From NCBI GenBank assembly GCA_028709465.1, contig JAQVWY010000005.1, forward strand, positions 1 through 64,000: 64,000 bases of DNA, read 5' to 3'. Of this stretch, positions 57,032 to 64,000 are shown in pieces. The notes under the pieces were generated by a model, which saw only the letters and a list, made by a program, of their open reading frames with translations, was not told the DNA's origin and ran no database searches. A program made the translations under genes and the position numbers. This stretch comes from Tissierellia bacterium (GTDB lineage Bacteria > Bacillota > Clostridia > Tissierellales > Sedimentibacteraceae). Position 1 is the first letter of the stretch, and every line of letters starts with the position of its first letter.

Positions 57032-58456
57032 TTATTCTAAATTTGTTTCTATTTTTAATTTTTTTATCTTTCTAAACAAAGTTGAAGGGTGTACATCCAA
57101 TGTTTCAGCAGTATCTTTCACGGAACTGTGCTTGCTTAATGCAACCGTAATAATATTTTTCTCATACATATCTAAAATATATTTAAGCCTTGGAATGGAA
57201 TTATGCAATTCCAAGTTGCTGTTTTTCATTATGTGCTCAGTCAAAACCCAGGAAGGCAGCGACTCAATAGTTATTAAATCATTAATATTTACAATGAAAA
57301 GATATTCCACTAAATTTTCAAGTTCCCTTACATTGCCCGGCCATGAATAGTTTAGCAGCGCATCTTCGACTTCTGAGGTAACCCTTACATTTTTTTTGTA
57401 CTTTTTATTTAATTTCTTCATATAGTATGCTGCAATTTCCAGAATATCCTCTTGTCGCTCTCTCAAAGGTGGAATGTTTATTGGAACGACGTTCAATCTG
57501 TAAAAAAGGTCTTCTCTGAATTTTCCCTCTAAAACATCATTTTTAAGTTCTCTGTTTGTAGCTGCCAAAAGCCTGAAGTCCACGGGTATAGAAGTTTTAT
57601 CCCCCAACCTTTGAACTTCTCTCTCCTGTATAACCCTTAGAAGCTTTGGCTGCACATGCAGAGGAAGCTCTCCTATTTCATCCAGCAATATTGTTCCATT
57701 GTCGGCTAACTCAAACAATCCGGGCTTGCCATGCCTAGATGCTCCGGTAAAAGCACCCTCCACATATCCGAACAGTTCAGATTCAAACAAATCCTTAGGA
57801 ATTGCTGAACAGTTTACCTTAATGAAAGGTCCGTCCTTTCTTTCGCTTTCATTGTGAATATATTTTGCCAATACTTCTTTACCAGTTCCCGATTCTCCGC
57901 TTATGAGTACCGTAGTGTTGAAAGGCGCAACTTTAGATGCAAATTCCAATGTTTCATCCATTTTTTTGCTTTTAAAAATCAGACCGTCAGTGTTTATCTG
58001 ATCTTTTCGAAGTTGTGTCAATTCGTTCGAATATTTTTGCGTGAGCATTTTAGCATTCTCTAACTCTTTTTTTATATTGATGAGTTCCGTAATGTTTCTT
58101 GTGTTGCATATTACTCCTACAAAATTTCCGTTCTTTAAATATATAGGGGTTGCAGTGGTCAATGCAGACCTTCCCGTATAATATTTATGAATTACGGATA
58201 TGGGCTTTTTGTTTTCTATTACATTCAAAGAAAGCGAAGTATTAAATTTTTTTTCTTCCAATAAAATTTTTAAATTTTTGCCAATAATTTCATCTTTCTT
58301 TATACCCGTAGTATCTTCATAAGCTTTGTTGACGAACAAAACATTTCCTTTTTCATCAGAAATCAAAATTCCATCAGACGAGCACTCCAACGCTTCATGA
58401 AATCTATCACCGTAATCAATCTCTTTAGGTAGATTATTATCTATTTGATATTTCAT
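57032..58456 (-). CDS. PAS-containing sigma-54-dependent transcriptional activator
   Basis: The 474-residue protein has a PAS domain (about 15-125, ALECSSDGILISDEKGNVLF), a coiled linker, an AAA+ domain (about 165-400) with Walker A LISGESGTGKEVLAKY, the sigma-54-contact loop GAFTGA and GTILLDEIGELPL, and a C-terminal Fis-type helix-turn-helix (SVKDTAETLDVHPSTLFRKI). It probably activates the amidase-permease operon from the palindromic sites directly behind its own stop codon. The PAS ligand may be a pathway compound. The ATG at 58456 follows GGAGG by 8 bases. Confidence 0.93.
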   Translation of the reverse strand: MKYQIDNNLPKEIDYGDRFHEALECSSDGILISDEKGNVLFVNKAYEDTTGIKKDEIIGKNLKILLEEKKFNTSLSLNVIENKKPISVIHKYYTGRSALTTATPIYLKNGNFVGVICNTRNITELINIKKELENAKMLTQKYSNELTQLRKDQINTDGLIFKSKKMDETLEFASKVAPFNTTVLISGESGTGKEVLAKYIHNESERKDGPFIKVNCSAIPKDLFESELFGYVEGAFTGASRHGKPGLFELADNGTILLDEIGELPLHVQPKLLRVIQEREVQRLGDKTSIPVDFRLLAATNRELKNDVLEGKFREDLFYRLNVVPINIPPLRERQEDILEIAAYYMKKLNKKYKKNVRVTSEVEDALLNYSWPGNVRELENLVEYLFIVNINDLITIESLPSWVLTEHIMKNSNLELHNSIPRLKYILDMYEKNIITVALSKHSSVKDTAETLDVHPSTLFRKIKKLKIETNLE

Positions 58457-58578
58457 CAACTATTCCTCCTTTTCCATAAAATTTCATTTATAGCTATTCT
58501 TGCTTGTAAAATTAAAATGAATGTATTCTTCATATTTTAACACAAATATTATAAAAATAAAATATTTTTATAAATCTC

Positions 58579-58619
58579 AAAAAATCGATTAATGCTTTTA
58601 TGTCATTAATCGATTTTTG
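58579..58619 (-). terminator. Rho-independent terminator of the grdXGF operon
   Basis: Read leftward, AAAAATCGATTAATG pairs perfectly with CATTAATCGATTTTT around a 9-base loop and ends in a T-run. It separates grdF from the activator gene. Confidence 0.9.
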
Positions 58620-58646
58620 GAAATTAAAATTTATTATTAATATCTG

Positions 58647-59957
58647 CTAATTTTCAAATACGGTCTGATCAGTAACTTCTGTCTGTAATGCTTTAAGTGC
58701 TCTTTCAACTAAACTTCTTCTAATTTTCTTGCTCTTTTCTTCTCCAAGGTTAGGATCTCCCAATGGATACGGTATACCTACTGCAGGTATTATTCTGTTA
58801 GCACCAATTGTTAAGGATATTGGTACTACTGTACACATGTGAACAACTGGAATTCCAGCTCTTTCTATTTCTTTTACCATCGTTGCACCGCAACGAGTAC
58901 AAGTGCCTCAGGTTGATGTAAGAATAACTGCTCCAACTCCATCTTCAACTAACTTCTTGCTAAACTCTTCTCCAAAAGCTTTAGCGTTTCCAACTGATGT
59001 TCCTGTTCCTGTTGTTGTTACGAAGTAATTAGCTAATTCTCCTATTACTCCTTCCTTCTCCATTTCACGAAGTACGTCTAAAGGAACAACAAGGTTAGGA
59101 TTTTCTAATACATATGCTCTGTCATACCCTCCGTGAACAGTCATAAATTTATCCTTATTTAAGCTATCTAATCCTGTTATATCATATATGCCATATTTTG
59201 TAGCACTTGATGATTCAATTCTATCAGGATTTCCTTGAGGTACGATGCCTCCTGATGTTACAACAGCTAATTTGATTTTAGATAAATCTTTTATTGCTGG
59301 ATTTGGAGGAACTCTATCAAATACAGGCATTGGATATTCTGTAGTATATGGTCTTCCTGCAACCTTATCTAATAAAAGATCTACTGCTCTTTCAGAGCCT
59401 CTTCTTTCATTAAAATAGTTTACACGAATTCCTCTTTCAATATATCCTTCTTCTGCTGGAGATAATATTTCTTCTTTGTTAATCATCTTTTTAGCAAGCT
59501 TACATACTTTTGGCATTGCTTTTCTCATATCAGCAGCTGAAATTTTAGTTTCTATAATATATAAATCTTTTTTGAACATATCAACACCAGGATTTTCTGG
59601 ATACATTCCAGTTATAACAGGTATTTGAAGTTCATCTTCTACAGCCTTTGCTATAGTTCCACATGCTACCCCATATCTCCCAGCATTAAATGCAGGACCT
59701 GCTACAAACAAATCTGGTTTATAAGGTTTAATCATATTTAATATTGTTTTTTTTGCCTCTTCTATATGGCCACCAAAATATGTGTCTCCACATATTACAG
59801 TTGCCACGACTTCATAATTATCTCCAAGTCCTGACTGAAGAGCAAGACCAGGACCAACTATACCTTCTCTTACTTCTGGCTCTATATCAGCTTTTTCTTC
59901 TCCGCCTATATTTGCAAAGAATTGATTGATATAGTGAACCACTCTTATTTTATCCAT
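58647..59957 (-). CDS. grdF: Sarcosine reductase component B, selenocysteine-containing subunit (GrdF/GrdB family)
   Basis: The ORF track shows this gene as two pieces (58908-59957 and 58647-58880). They are in one frame, joined by a TGA at 58908-58910 that must be read as selenocysteine 350. The full product is 436 residues, the normal GrdB/GrdF length. The active-site context is ILTSTUGTCTRCGATMV. This subunit binds the substrate amine and passes its carbon to the GrdA selenoprotein. I choose sarcosine (GrdF) over glycine (GrdB) because grdA, grdC, grdD and thioredoxin genes are absent and an N-carbamoylsarcosine amidase is nearby; betaine (GrdH) is the main alternative. AAAGGAGGG precedes the ATG. 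Confidence 0.9.
58881..58895 (-). promoter_or_regulatory. Candidate bacterial SECIS hairpin in grdF
   Basis: Twelve bases after the UGA codon the mRNA reads CGUUGC-GGU-GCAACG, a perfect 6-bp stem with a GGU loop. The loop is about 18-20 bases from UGA. The GGU apex and distance agree with known bacterial SECIS elements recognised by SelB. Confidence 0.7.
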
Positions 59958-59977
59958 ATTAGGTAACCCTCCTTTAA

Positions 59978-61264
59978 TTAATATCCTTTAGCCGAAAGCT
60001 TGTTATATCCATTTGCAATTGTAGAAGCTATAATTATTTGAAGTTCTGCTTCGATACTTCCATCAGGCTTTAAGCTTCCTTCATAACCACCTATCATTGT
60101 TTCAATAAAATCTAATGTACCAATAACTTTTTCCATTGGTGGAAAATTGATTATTACATTTCCATTTCCACAAGATACAAGTGCATCTCCTTCTTCAGTG
60201 GCATCTGCTAATGATTGAGATTTTCCATCTCTTCCTGGGAATTCATCTGTAATCAATACTACTTTTATACCTTTTTGACTAACTTTTCTGCAGTTCATCA
60301 TAAGGTCTGTATCAGGGTTACCATATCCTTCTTCAGTGATAATAACACCATCTAACCCTAAAAATTCACAAAGTTTAGCAGTCATATCTGAAGATCTTTC
60401 TTTATCTGCAAGAAATACATTTTCATTGGTTAAAACAACTCCTATGAAGTTTAAATCCACTCCATGTCTTTTATATAAATCTTCTATAACTGGATTATTT
60501 AAGTGGTGGAATGTTGTAACTTTATCACAAGGAGCAACGCAATTACCGCTTATAATAGCTCCATCCATGATTTCTGTTGGATACATAAATGTTGGAACCA
60601 TTACCTTGGCATCTACTCCATAATAATATGTGTCATGCAATAATCCTTGAGACTGCAACATATGAATATAACCAATTTTGGGCAAGTCAGGATATTGTTT
60701 TACTTGTTCTTGTAAAGGTTTAGTTTCATAAGTAACTATTTCATCAGGTTCTACATTTCTTCCAGCTTCACCAATATATGCAGCAACTCTTAATCCAACC
60801 ATTCTTCCTGCTGCTTCATAATCATGGGTTTCTAATCCTTCAACTGGCTCAATAACTATACAAACATTGTTTGTTTCTGAAAATGGTGTATATTTCGCTG
60901 CAGGTCCTGACATATCTATTACACCTTCCTGAAAACCTACTATTCTACCACAAGTAATTACAGTAGCTCCAACTAAAGCATGCGTTCTTCCGCTTCCTAC
61001 TTCTTTAACTTTGTTAATTGTTCCTGGGAATATTGCACCACTACCTGAAACTTTAACTCTTGGTTCTATAACATCCTTTACAGGTGCAATACGAACTGAC
61101 TCTCCAGGTCTTGCTAATTCTACATTGGCAGATAAAATTCTATCATCTTCAAGGACAAGCTTTATTATTTCATCTTTATTAACATAAAGCGTTCCTTTAA
61201 CAACTTCAGTTTTATCACCGAATTGGACATCACTAATTTTAATTTTTCCTAGTTCTAATTTCAA
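59978..61264 (-). CDS. grdG: Sarcosine reductase component B proprotein (GrdG/GrdE family)
   Basis: The 428-residue proprotein has the GrdE/GrdG layout. It is cleaved at an Asn-Cys bond, here Asn241-Cys242 in IISGNCVAPCDK, to give two chains and a pyruvoyl group on the C-terminal one. The pyruvoyl carbonyl forms a Schiff base with the amine substrate. Cleavage position and length match the family. I start it at the TTG at 61264 behind AAAAGGAGG, giving MKLELGKIKI; the longer track start lacks a ribosome site. It lies 20 bases before grdF. Sarcosine over betaine or glycine is inferred from context. Confidence 0.88.
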   Translation of the reverse strand: MKLELGKIKISDVQFGDKTEVVKGTLYVNKDEIIKLVLEDDRILSANVELARPGESVRIAPVKDVIEPRVKVSGSGAIFPGTINKVKEVGSGRTHALVGATVITCGRIVGFQEGVIDMSGPAAKYTPFSETNNVCIVIEPVEGLETHDYEAAGRMVGLRVAAYIGEAGRNVEPDEIVTYETKPLQEQVKQYPDLPKIGYIHMLQSQGLLHDTYYYGVDAKVMVPTFMYPTEIMDGAIISGNCVAPCDKVTTFHHLNNPVIEDLYKRHGVDLNFIGVVLTNENVFLADKERSSDMTAKLCEFLGLDGVIITEEGYGNPDTDLMMNCRKVSQKGIKVVLITDEFPGRDGKSQSLADATEEGDALVSCGNGNVIINFPPMEKVIGTLDFIETMIGGYEGSLKPDGSIEAELQIIIASTIANGYNKLSAKGY

Positions 61265-61333
61265 AATTACTACCTCCTTTTCTATTTCAATCCTATCAAT
61301 GTATTCAATTTTATAACAAAAACAATATCTTAT

Positions 61334-61407
61334 TGTCATTTCGAGAGCGTAACCTAAAGAATCTCATAATTTTAACACTAGAAATCCTTCGCTATGGGAT
61401 GGCAATA
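61334..61407. repeat. TGTCATTTCGAG-type dispersed repeat in the grdX-grdG gap
   Basis: It begins TGTCATTTCGAGAGCGTAAC, then AAAGAATCTCA, and ends with CCTTCGCTATGGGATGGCAA. It resembles the TGTCATCCTGA family in outline. The 188-base gap shows no sigma-54 promoter, so grdG is probably read from the grdX promoter. Confidence 0.5.
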
Positions 61408-61452
61408 ATAGGATTTGCCAATAGTATGAATTCATAAACAGGATTATACACT

Positions 61453-61845
61453 TTAATAAATATTAAACATTGGGTTAACTATTACATTCTCTATTAATGA
61501 TAGATCTACTGTTTTAAAATCATTTAATATTTTCTCATTCCATTTTGGCGTAGACTTGTGCTTTAAAAATTTATTAGCCGCATCCAAACTATTTTCAATT
61601 AAAATTACGCTGCTATAATCTGTTTTTTCAGAGGTTTTGCCAATAATTACAGATTTATATGGTGTTTGATTTGGTTTTAAGCTTCCTGCCATAGGATGAG
61701 TAATTAATTTGCAGCCATTATGAATGTAATCTCTTGTTTCATTTAATACATCTGTATAGCTTCCTTTTTCTAAAAATACTATTTTGTATTTTCCCTTATA
61801 CTTTTTATAAACCTTGTCATTATTAGTAATAATAAACTTTTCCAA
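61453..61845 (-). CDS. grdX: GrdX family protein
   Basis: The 130-residue protein matches GrdX, a small protein of unknown function found at the head of glycine/sarcosine/betaine reductase operons. Typical parts are KYKIVFLEKGSYTDVLNE, DYIHNGCKLITHPMAGSLKP and NQTPYKSVIIG. The start is the TTG at 61845, 7 bases behind AAAGGAGG; the track ORF begins upstream of it. A sigma-54 promoter lies 45 bases upstream. It is the first gene of grdX-grdG-grdF. Confidence 0.88.
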   Translation of the reverse strand: MEKFIITNNDKVYKKYKGKYKIVFLEKGSYTDVLNETRDYIHNGCKLITHPMAGSLKPNQTPYKSVIIGKTSEKTDYSSVILIENSLDAANKFLKHKSTPKWNEKILNDFKTVDLSLIENVIVNPMFNIY

Positions 61846-61889
61846 TGCTGTTCCTCCTTTATGCAAATTAATACCTCTATAGTTTGTTA

Positions 61890-61905
61890 AGCAATTTACA
61901 TACCA
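61890..61905 (-). promoter_or_regulatory. Sigma-54 promoter of grdXGF
   Basis: Read leftward the sequence is TGGTATGTAAATTGCT, with GG and GC exactly 10 bases apart as in TGGYAYG-N4-TTGCW. It lies 45 bases before grdX, the same spacing as in the amidase operon. Confidence 0.8.
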
Positions 61906-61915
61906 ATAATTAGTG

Positions 61916-62005
61916 TTAGTATAAATTTTATTATCGTATTAAAATTTCAATATAAAAATAATTTATACTAATATTATAAAGCTTCGATATTAAAATTTAA
62001 TATAA
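61916..62005 (-). promoter_or_regulatory. Candidate activator sites upstream of grdX
   Basis: TTAGTATAAATT (61916-61927) and AATTTATACTAA (61960-61971) are a perfect 12-base inverted pair. A direct repeat also occurs: TATTAAAATTTCAATATAA (about 61937-61955) and TATTAAAATTTAATATAA (about 61988-62005). Either set could bind the divergently encoded activator. They differ from the palindromes of the amidase operon. The low complexity of the region lowers confidence. Confidence 0.5.
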
Positions 62006-62025
62006 TTAATACTGAAATATAATTC

Positions 62026-62055
62026 TTGACCCTGCATCATTTTTCATTATATAAT
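62026..62055 (+). promoter_or_regulatory. Sigma-A promoter of the rightward sigma-54 activator
   Basis: TTGACC (62026-62031) and TATAAT (62050-62055) are 18 bases apart, about 28 bases before the activator gene. The activator thus appears to be made by the housekeeping polymerase. Confidence 0.75.
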
Positions 62056-62083
62056 ATTTATTATAAAACAATAAACTTTAGGA

Positions 62084-63442
62084 GTGGTTATTATTAGTGA
62101 TATAAAAATTTTAATTGTAAATAATGATAAGCAATATATTGATACGCTTTTAGCAGCTTTATCTAATATCTCAAAAAATGTTATAGTAAGTCACAACTTC
62201 AAAAAAGCAATTGTTGAACTATTAGATGAATCTTATGATTTTGTTATAACAGATAGTAACTTATTTAATCAAAACTATACTATGAAAAATTTTATAGAAT
62301 CTTACCCTAACACAAAATTAATCATAGTTGCATCTACTCCATCATACAGCGATGGAAGTGTATCATTACAAAATGGAGCAAGTTTATATATTGATTTAAA
62401 AGAAGAAATAAATTCATTATCTTATAAGCTTATGACTATTCTCAATGAAAAAATTAATATAGCAAATGAAAAAGAAAATTTACTTAAAGAATATTTGCTT
62501 GAAAGCAATAATGAAAGCTACAATAAAATGCTTAATCATTGTGAAAAAGTAGCAAAAACTAATGTAAATATTTTATTAACTGGCGAATCTGGAACTGGAA
62601 AAGAAGTTGCAGCTAAATATATTCATTTATGCAGCAAACGAGGAAATAATAGCTTTGTACCTGTAAACTGCAGCTCTTATACAGAAACATTATTGGAATC
62701 AGAACTATTTGGTTACGAGCAGGGTTCTTTTACTGGAGCCGTTAAAGCTAGACAAGGACGATTTGAAACTGCAAACAATGGTTCATTATTTTTAGATGAA
62801 GTTGGAGATATCGATTTACGTACACAAGTTAAGCTTCTTCGGGTATTGGAAACAAAAAAAGTTTCACGTCTTGGAAGCAATATTGAAAGATTAATAGATT
62901 TCAGACTTATATCTGCCACGAATAAGGATTTAATCAGGGAAATAATGCAAAATAATTTTAGAGAGGACTTTTTCTATAGAATTAGTTCTATAACGATTCG
63001 AGTACCCTCTATAAAGGAGCGAAAGGAAGATTTAGACAGGCTTATTGAATATTTCCTTAAAAAATCGCAAGAAGAAAATAATATAAAAATAATAGGTATT
63101 GATGATGAGCCTAAAAATTTTTTATATTCTTATGGGTATCCAGGTAATATTAGAGAACTAAAAAGCATCATTGATAGAATGGTTGTTTTATCTGTTAACG
63201 GAAAAATTACAAAGGACGGAATTCCTATTTTATATAAAATTAAAAACGATAGTAATTCTAATGAAATAACTAATTACGATAAAATTATAACTTTTAAAGA
63301 ATTTAAAATGAAAACTGAAGCAAATTATATAACATGGGTATTAGAAAAAACAGGAGGAAATGTCGCTGAGGCTGCAAGACATTTAGACATCAGTTCAAGA
63401 CAATTGTTTAATAAAATTAAAGAATATGATATAAAAAAATAG
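62084..63442 (+). CDS. Sigma-54-dependent activator with degenerate receiver domain
   Basis: The 452-residue protein has an N-terminal receiver-like domain (about 1-115), an AAA+ domain (about 140-365) and a Fis-type helix-turn-helix (NVAEAARHLDISSRQLFNKI). Walker A is LLTGESGTGKEVAAKY; the sigma-54 loop reads GSFTGA rather than GAFTGA. The receiver keeps a central Asp (FVITDSNLF) but its acidic pair reads NND and the Lys region is lost, and no kinase is adjacent, so ligand or protein binding may replace phosphorylation. It is divergent from grdX and probably activates it. The start is uncertain: the GTG at 62084 overlaps GGAG, and an ATT six or nine bases later is better spaced. Confidence 0.9.
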   Translation: MVIISDIKILIVNNDKQYIDTLLAALSNISKNVIVSHNFKKAIVELLDESYDFVITDSNLFNQNYTMKNFIESYPNTKLIIVASTPSYSDGSVSLQNGASLYIDLKEEINSLSYKLMTILNEKINIANEKENLLKEYLLESNNESYNKMLNHCEKVAKTNVNILLTGESGTGKEVAAKYIHLCSKRGNNSFVPVNCSSYTETLLESELFGYEQGSFTGAVKARQGRFETANNGSLFLDEVGDIDLRTQVKLLRVLETKKVSRLGSNIERLIDFRLISATNKDLIREIMQNNFREDFFYRISSITIRVPSIKERKEDLDRLIEYFLKKSQEENNIKIIGIDDEPKNFLYSYGYPGNIRELKSIIDRMVVLSVNGKITKDGIPILYKIKNDSNSNEITNYDKIITFKEFKMKTEANYITWVLEKTGGNVAEAARHLDISSRQLFNKIKEYDIKK

Positions 63443-63480
63443 AACAATTAGCTTTGCATATCTTATCATTCTATAAATGC

Positions 63481-63527
63481 AAAAAAATAAGAACTCTAAA
63501 ATTTATATTTTGAGTTCTTATTTTTTT
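63481..63527 (+). terminator. Rho-independent terminator after the activator gene
   Basis: AATAAGAACTCTAAAAT pairs with ATTTTGAGTTCTTATT around a 4-base loop and is followed by TTTTTT. Confidence 0.9.
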
Positions 63528-63611
63528 ATAGTAATATAAACTACCTTATTGTTAACAAGAATCTAAAAAAAGTGCTATATTTGCTCATATTCTATTCACA
63601 TATAAACATGA

Positions 63612-64000
63612 AATTCTATTTACATTGATGTACAAAAAACAGGATTCGGATATAAAAAATTCTTTGTGTGTCCTCATTGTGGGGAAAGAAGGACAAAGCT
63701 ATATTTGTTTAATATGCTTAATATTTATTGTAAAACATGCAGTCCTAAAGGACCATATGAGGGCATAACACATACTACCAGGGGAGGAACTGATGAGATA
63801 GAATACAGAATGTAACGAGTGGCATCTAAATATAAAACACACCGCTTAAATATCCGTTTATGTTCTATAATGTCATATGGCAACGACCTAAATATATGAT
63901 ATATAAAAAGTGGGAAGAAAGATTAATTAAATTACAGATATTAGAAAATATGAGAAATCAAACAATCTTTTTTAAAAAGAAATATAGTACTTCATTAATC
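63612..64000 (+). pseudogene. Broken gene for a zinc-ribbon protein of unknown function (cut by window edge)
   Basis: From 63612 a frame reads SIYIDVQKTGFGYKKFFVCP, with two Cys pairs (CPHC and CKTC) and then YEGITHTTRGGTDEIEYRM, stopping at TAA 63813. The same frame continues RVASKYKTHRLNIR. After a one-base shift near 63860 it becomes YNVIWQRPKYMIYKKWEERL and runs to the edge. The continuous sense across a stop and a frameshift points to a decayed gene. No proper start codon is seen. The type recalls small zinc-ribbon hypotheticals of Clostridia, sometimes near mobile DNA. Confidence 0.5.

Noticed and set aside
58647-58880. Separate 77-residue gene after grdF
   Set aside because: It is the C-terminal part of grdF behind the selenocysteine UGA, in the same frame and with conserved sequence between.
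61265-61452. Possible third sigma-54 promoter before grdG (TTGGCAAATCC...TTGCC)
   Set aside because: GG and GC are 14 bases apart instead of 10, so it does not fit the -24/-12 spacing.
1-64000. CRISPR arrays, tRNA and rRNA genes, prophage genes
   Set aside because: No regularly spaced direct repeats with unique spacers, no cloverleaf or rRNA sequences, and no phage structural genes were recognised by eye. The only tandem array (36225-36385) has no spacers.

Overview
The window is AT-rich DNA from an anaerobic, spore-forming Firmicute of the class Clostridia. This is supported by a SipL-type spore-coat gene, the spore protein YyaC, TTG starts behind strong GGAGG sites, a T-box leader, WalRK, and a selenocysteine-containing Grd-type reductase. 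Several genes are usually found near the replication origin (dnaB-rplI-gdpP-yybS, yyaC, walRKHI). The combination of sarcosine reductase with an N-carbamoylsarcosine amidase recalls the creatinine fermenter Tissierella creatinini and its Tissierellia relatives. That taxonomic reading is inference only.

Layout. 1-306: N-terminus of a sigma-54 activator, cut by the window edge. 970-2514: sipL. 2680-7462: the minus-strand operon yybS-gdpP-rplI-dnaB. 7597-8964: a secreted carboxyl-terminal protease. 9122-12512: T-box-controlled leuA and leuB, with no leuCD between them. 12605-14215: yyaC and an EamA exporter, divergent. 14321-18203: a MacB-like tripartite ABC exporter and an HD hydrolase. 18312-21976: a YtrA-type GntR/ABC operon that begins with a papain-like protein and has an operator over its promoter. 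22079-29762: single metabolic and surface genes, including an aldo-keto reductase-ferredoxin, arginase, an RsgI-like protein, a YczE-like protein, an old yellow enzyme, a PC4 protein, a serpin lipoprotein and an MBL lipoprotein. 29934-36044: walR-walK-yycH-yycI with murA behind. 36045-36462: a repeat-rich spacer with a 9-bp tandem array. 36463-43696: subtilase, degenerate GGDEF protein, recX, thioesterase, secDF, and a decarboxylase beta subunit with a small unlisted gamma subunit. 43987-54423: topB, an ATPase, uvrBA, and rph-rdgB-yfcE.

The most notable region is 54506-63527. It holds a sigma-54-controlled module for N-carbamoylsarcosine and sarcosine use. An N-carbamoylsarcosine amidase and two membrane proteins (candidate permease) lie behind one -24/-12 promoter with palindromic upstream sites. 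grdX, grdG and grdF lie behind a second -24/-12 promoter. grdF is split in the ORF track because its in-frame UGA is a selenocysteine codon. Two sigma-54 activators are interleaved with these genes. The predicted flow is N-carbamoylsarcosine to sarcosine to acetyl phosphate plus methylamine. The shared subunits (GrdA, GrdC, GrdD, thioredoxin system) and the upstream creatinine enzymes are not in the window.

Intergenic DNA carries several repeat families: a ~56-bp palindromic GGGGACA element (five copies), a TGTCATCCTGA element (at least eight copies or fragments), a hairpin pair flanking leuA, and TTCTGCATT-type microsatellite sequence. No CRISPR array, tRNA, rRNA or intact transposase was seen. 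The right edge holds a broken zinc-ribbon gene.
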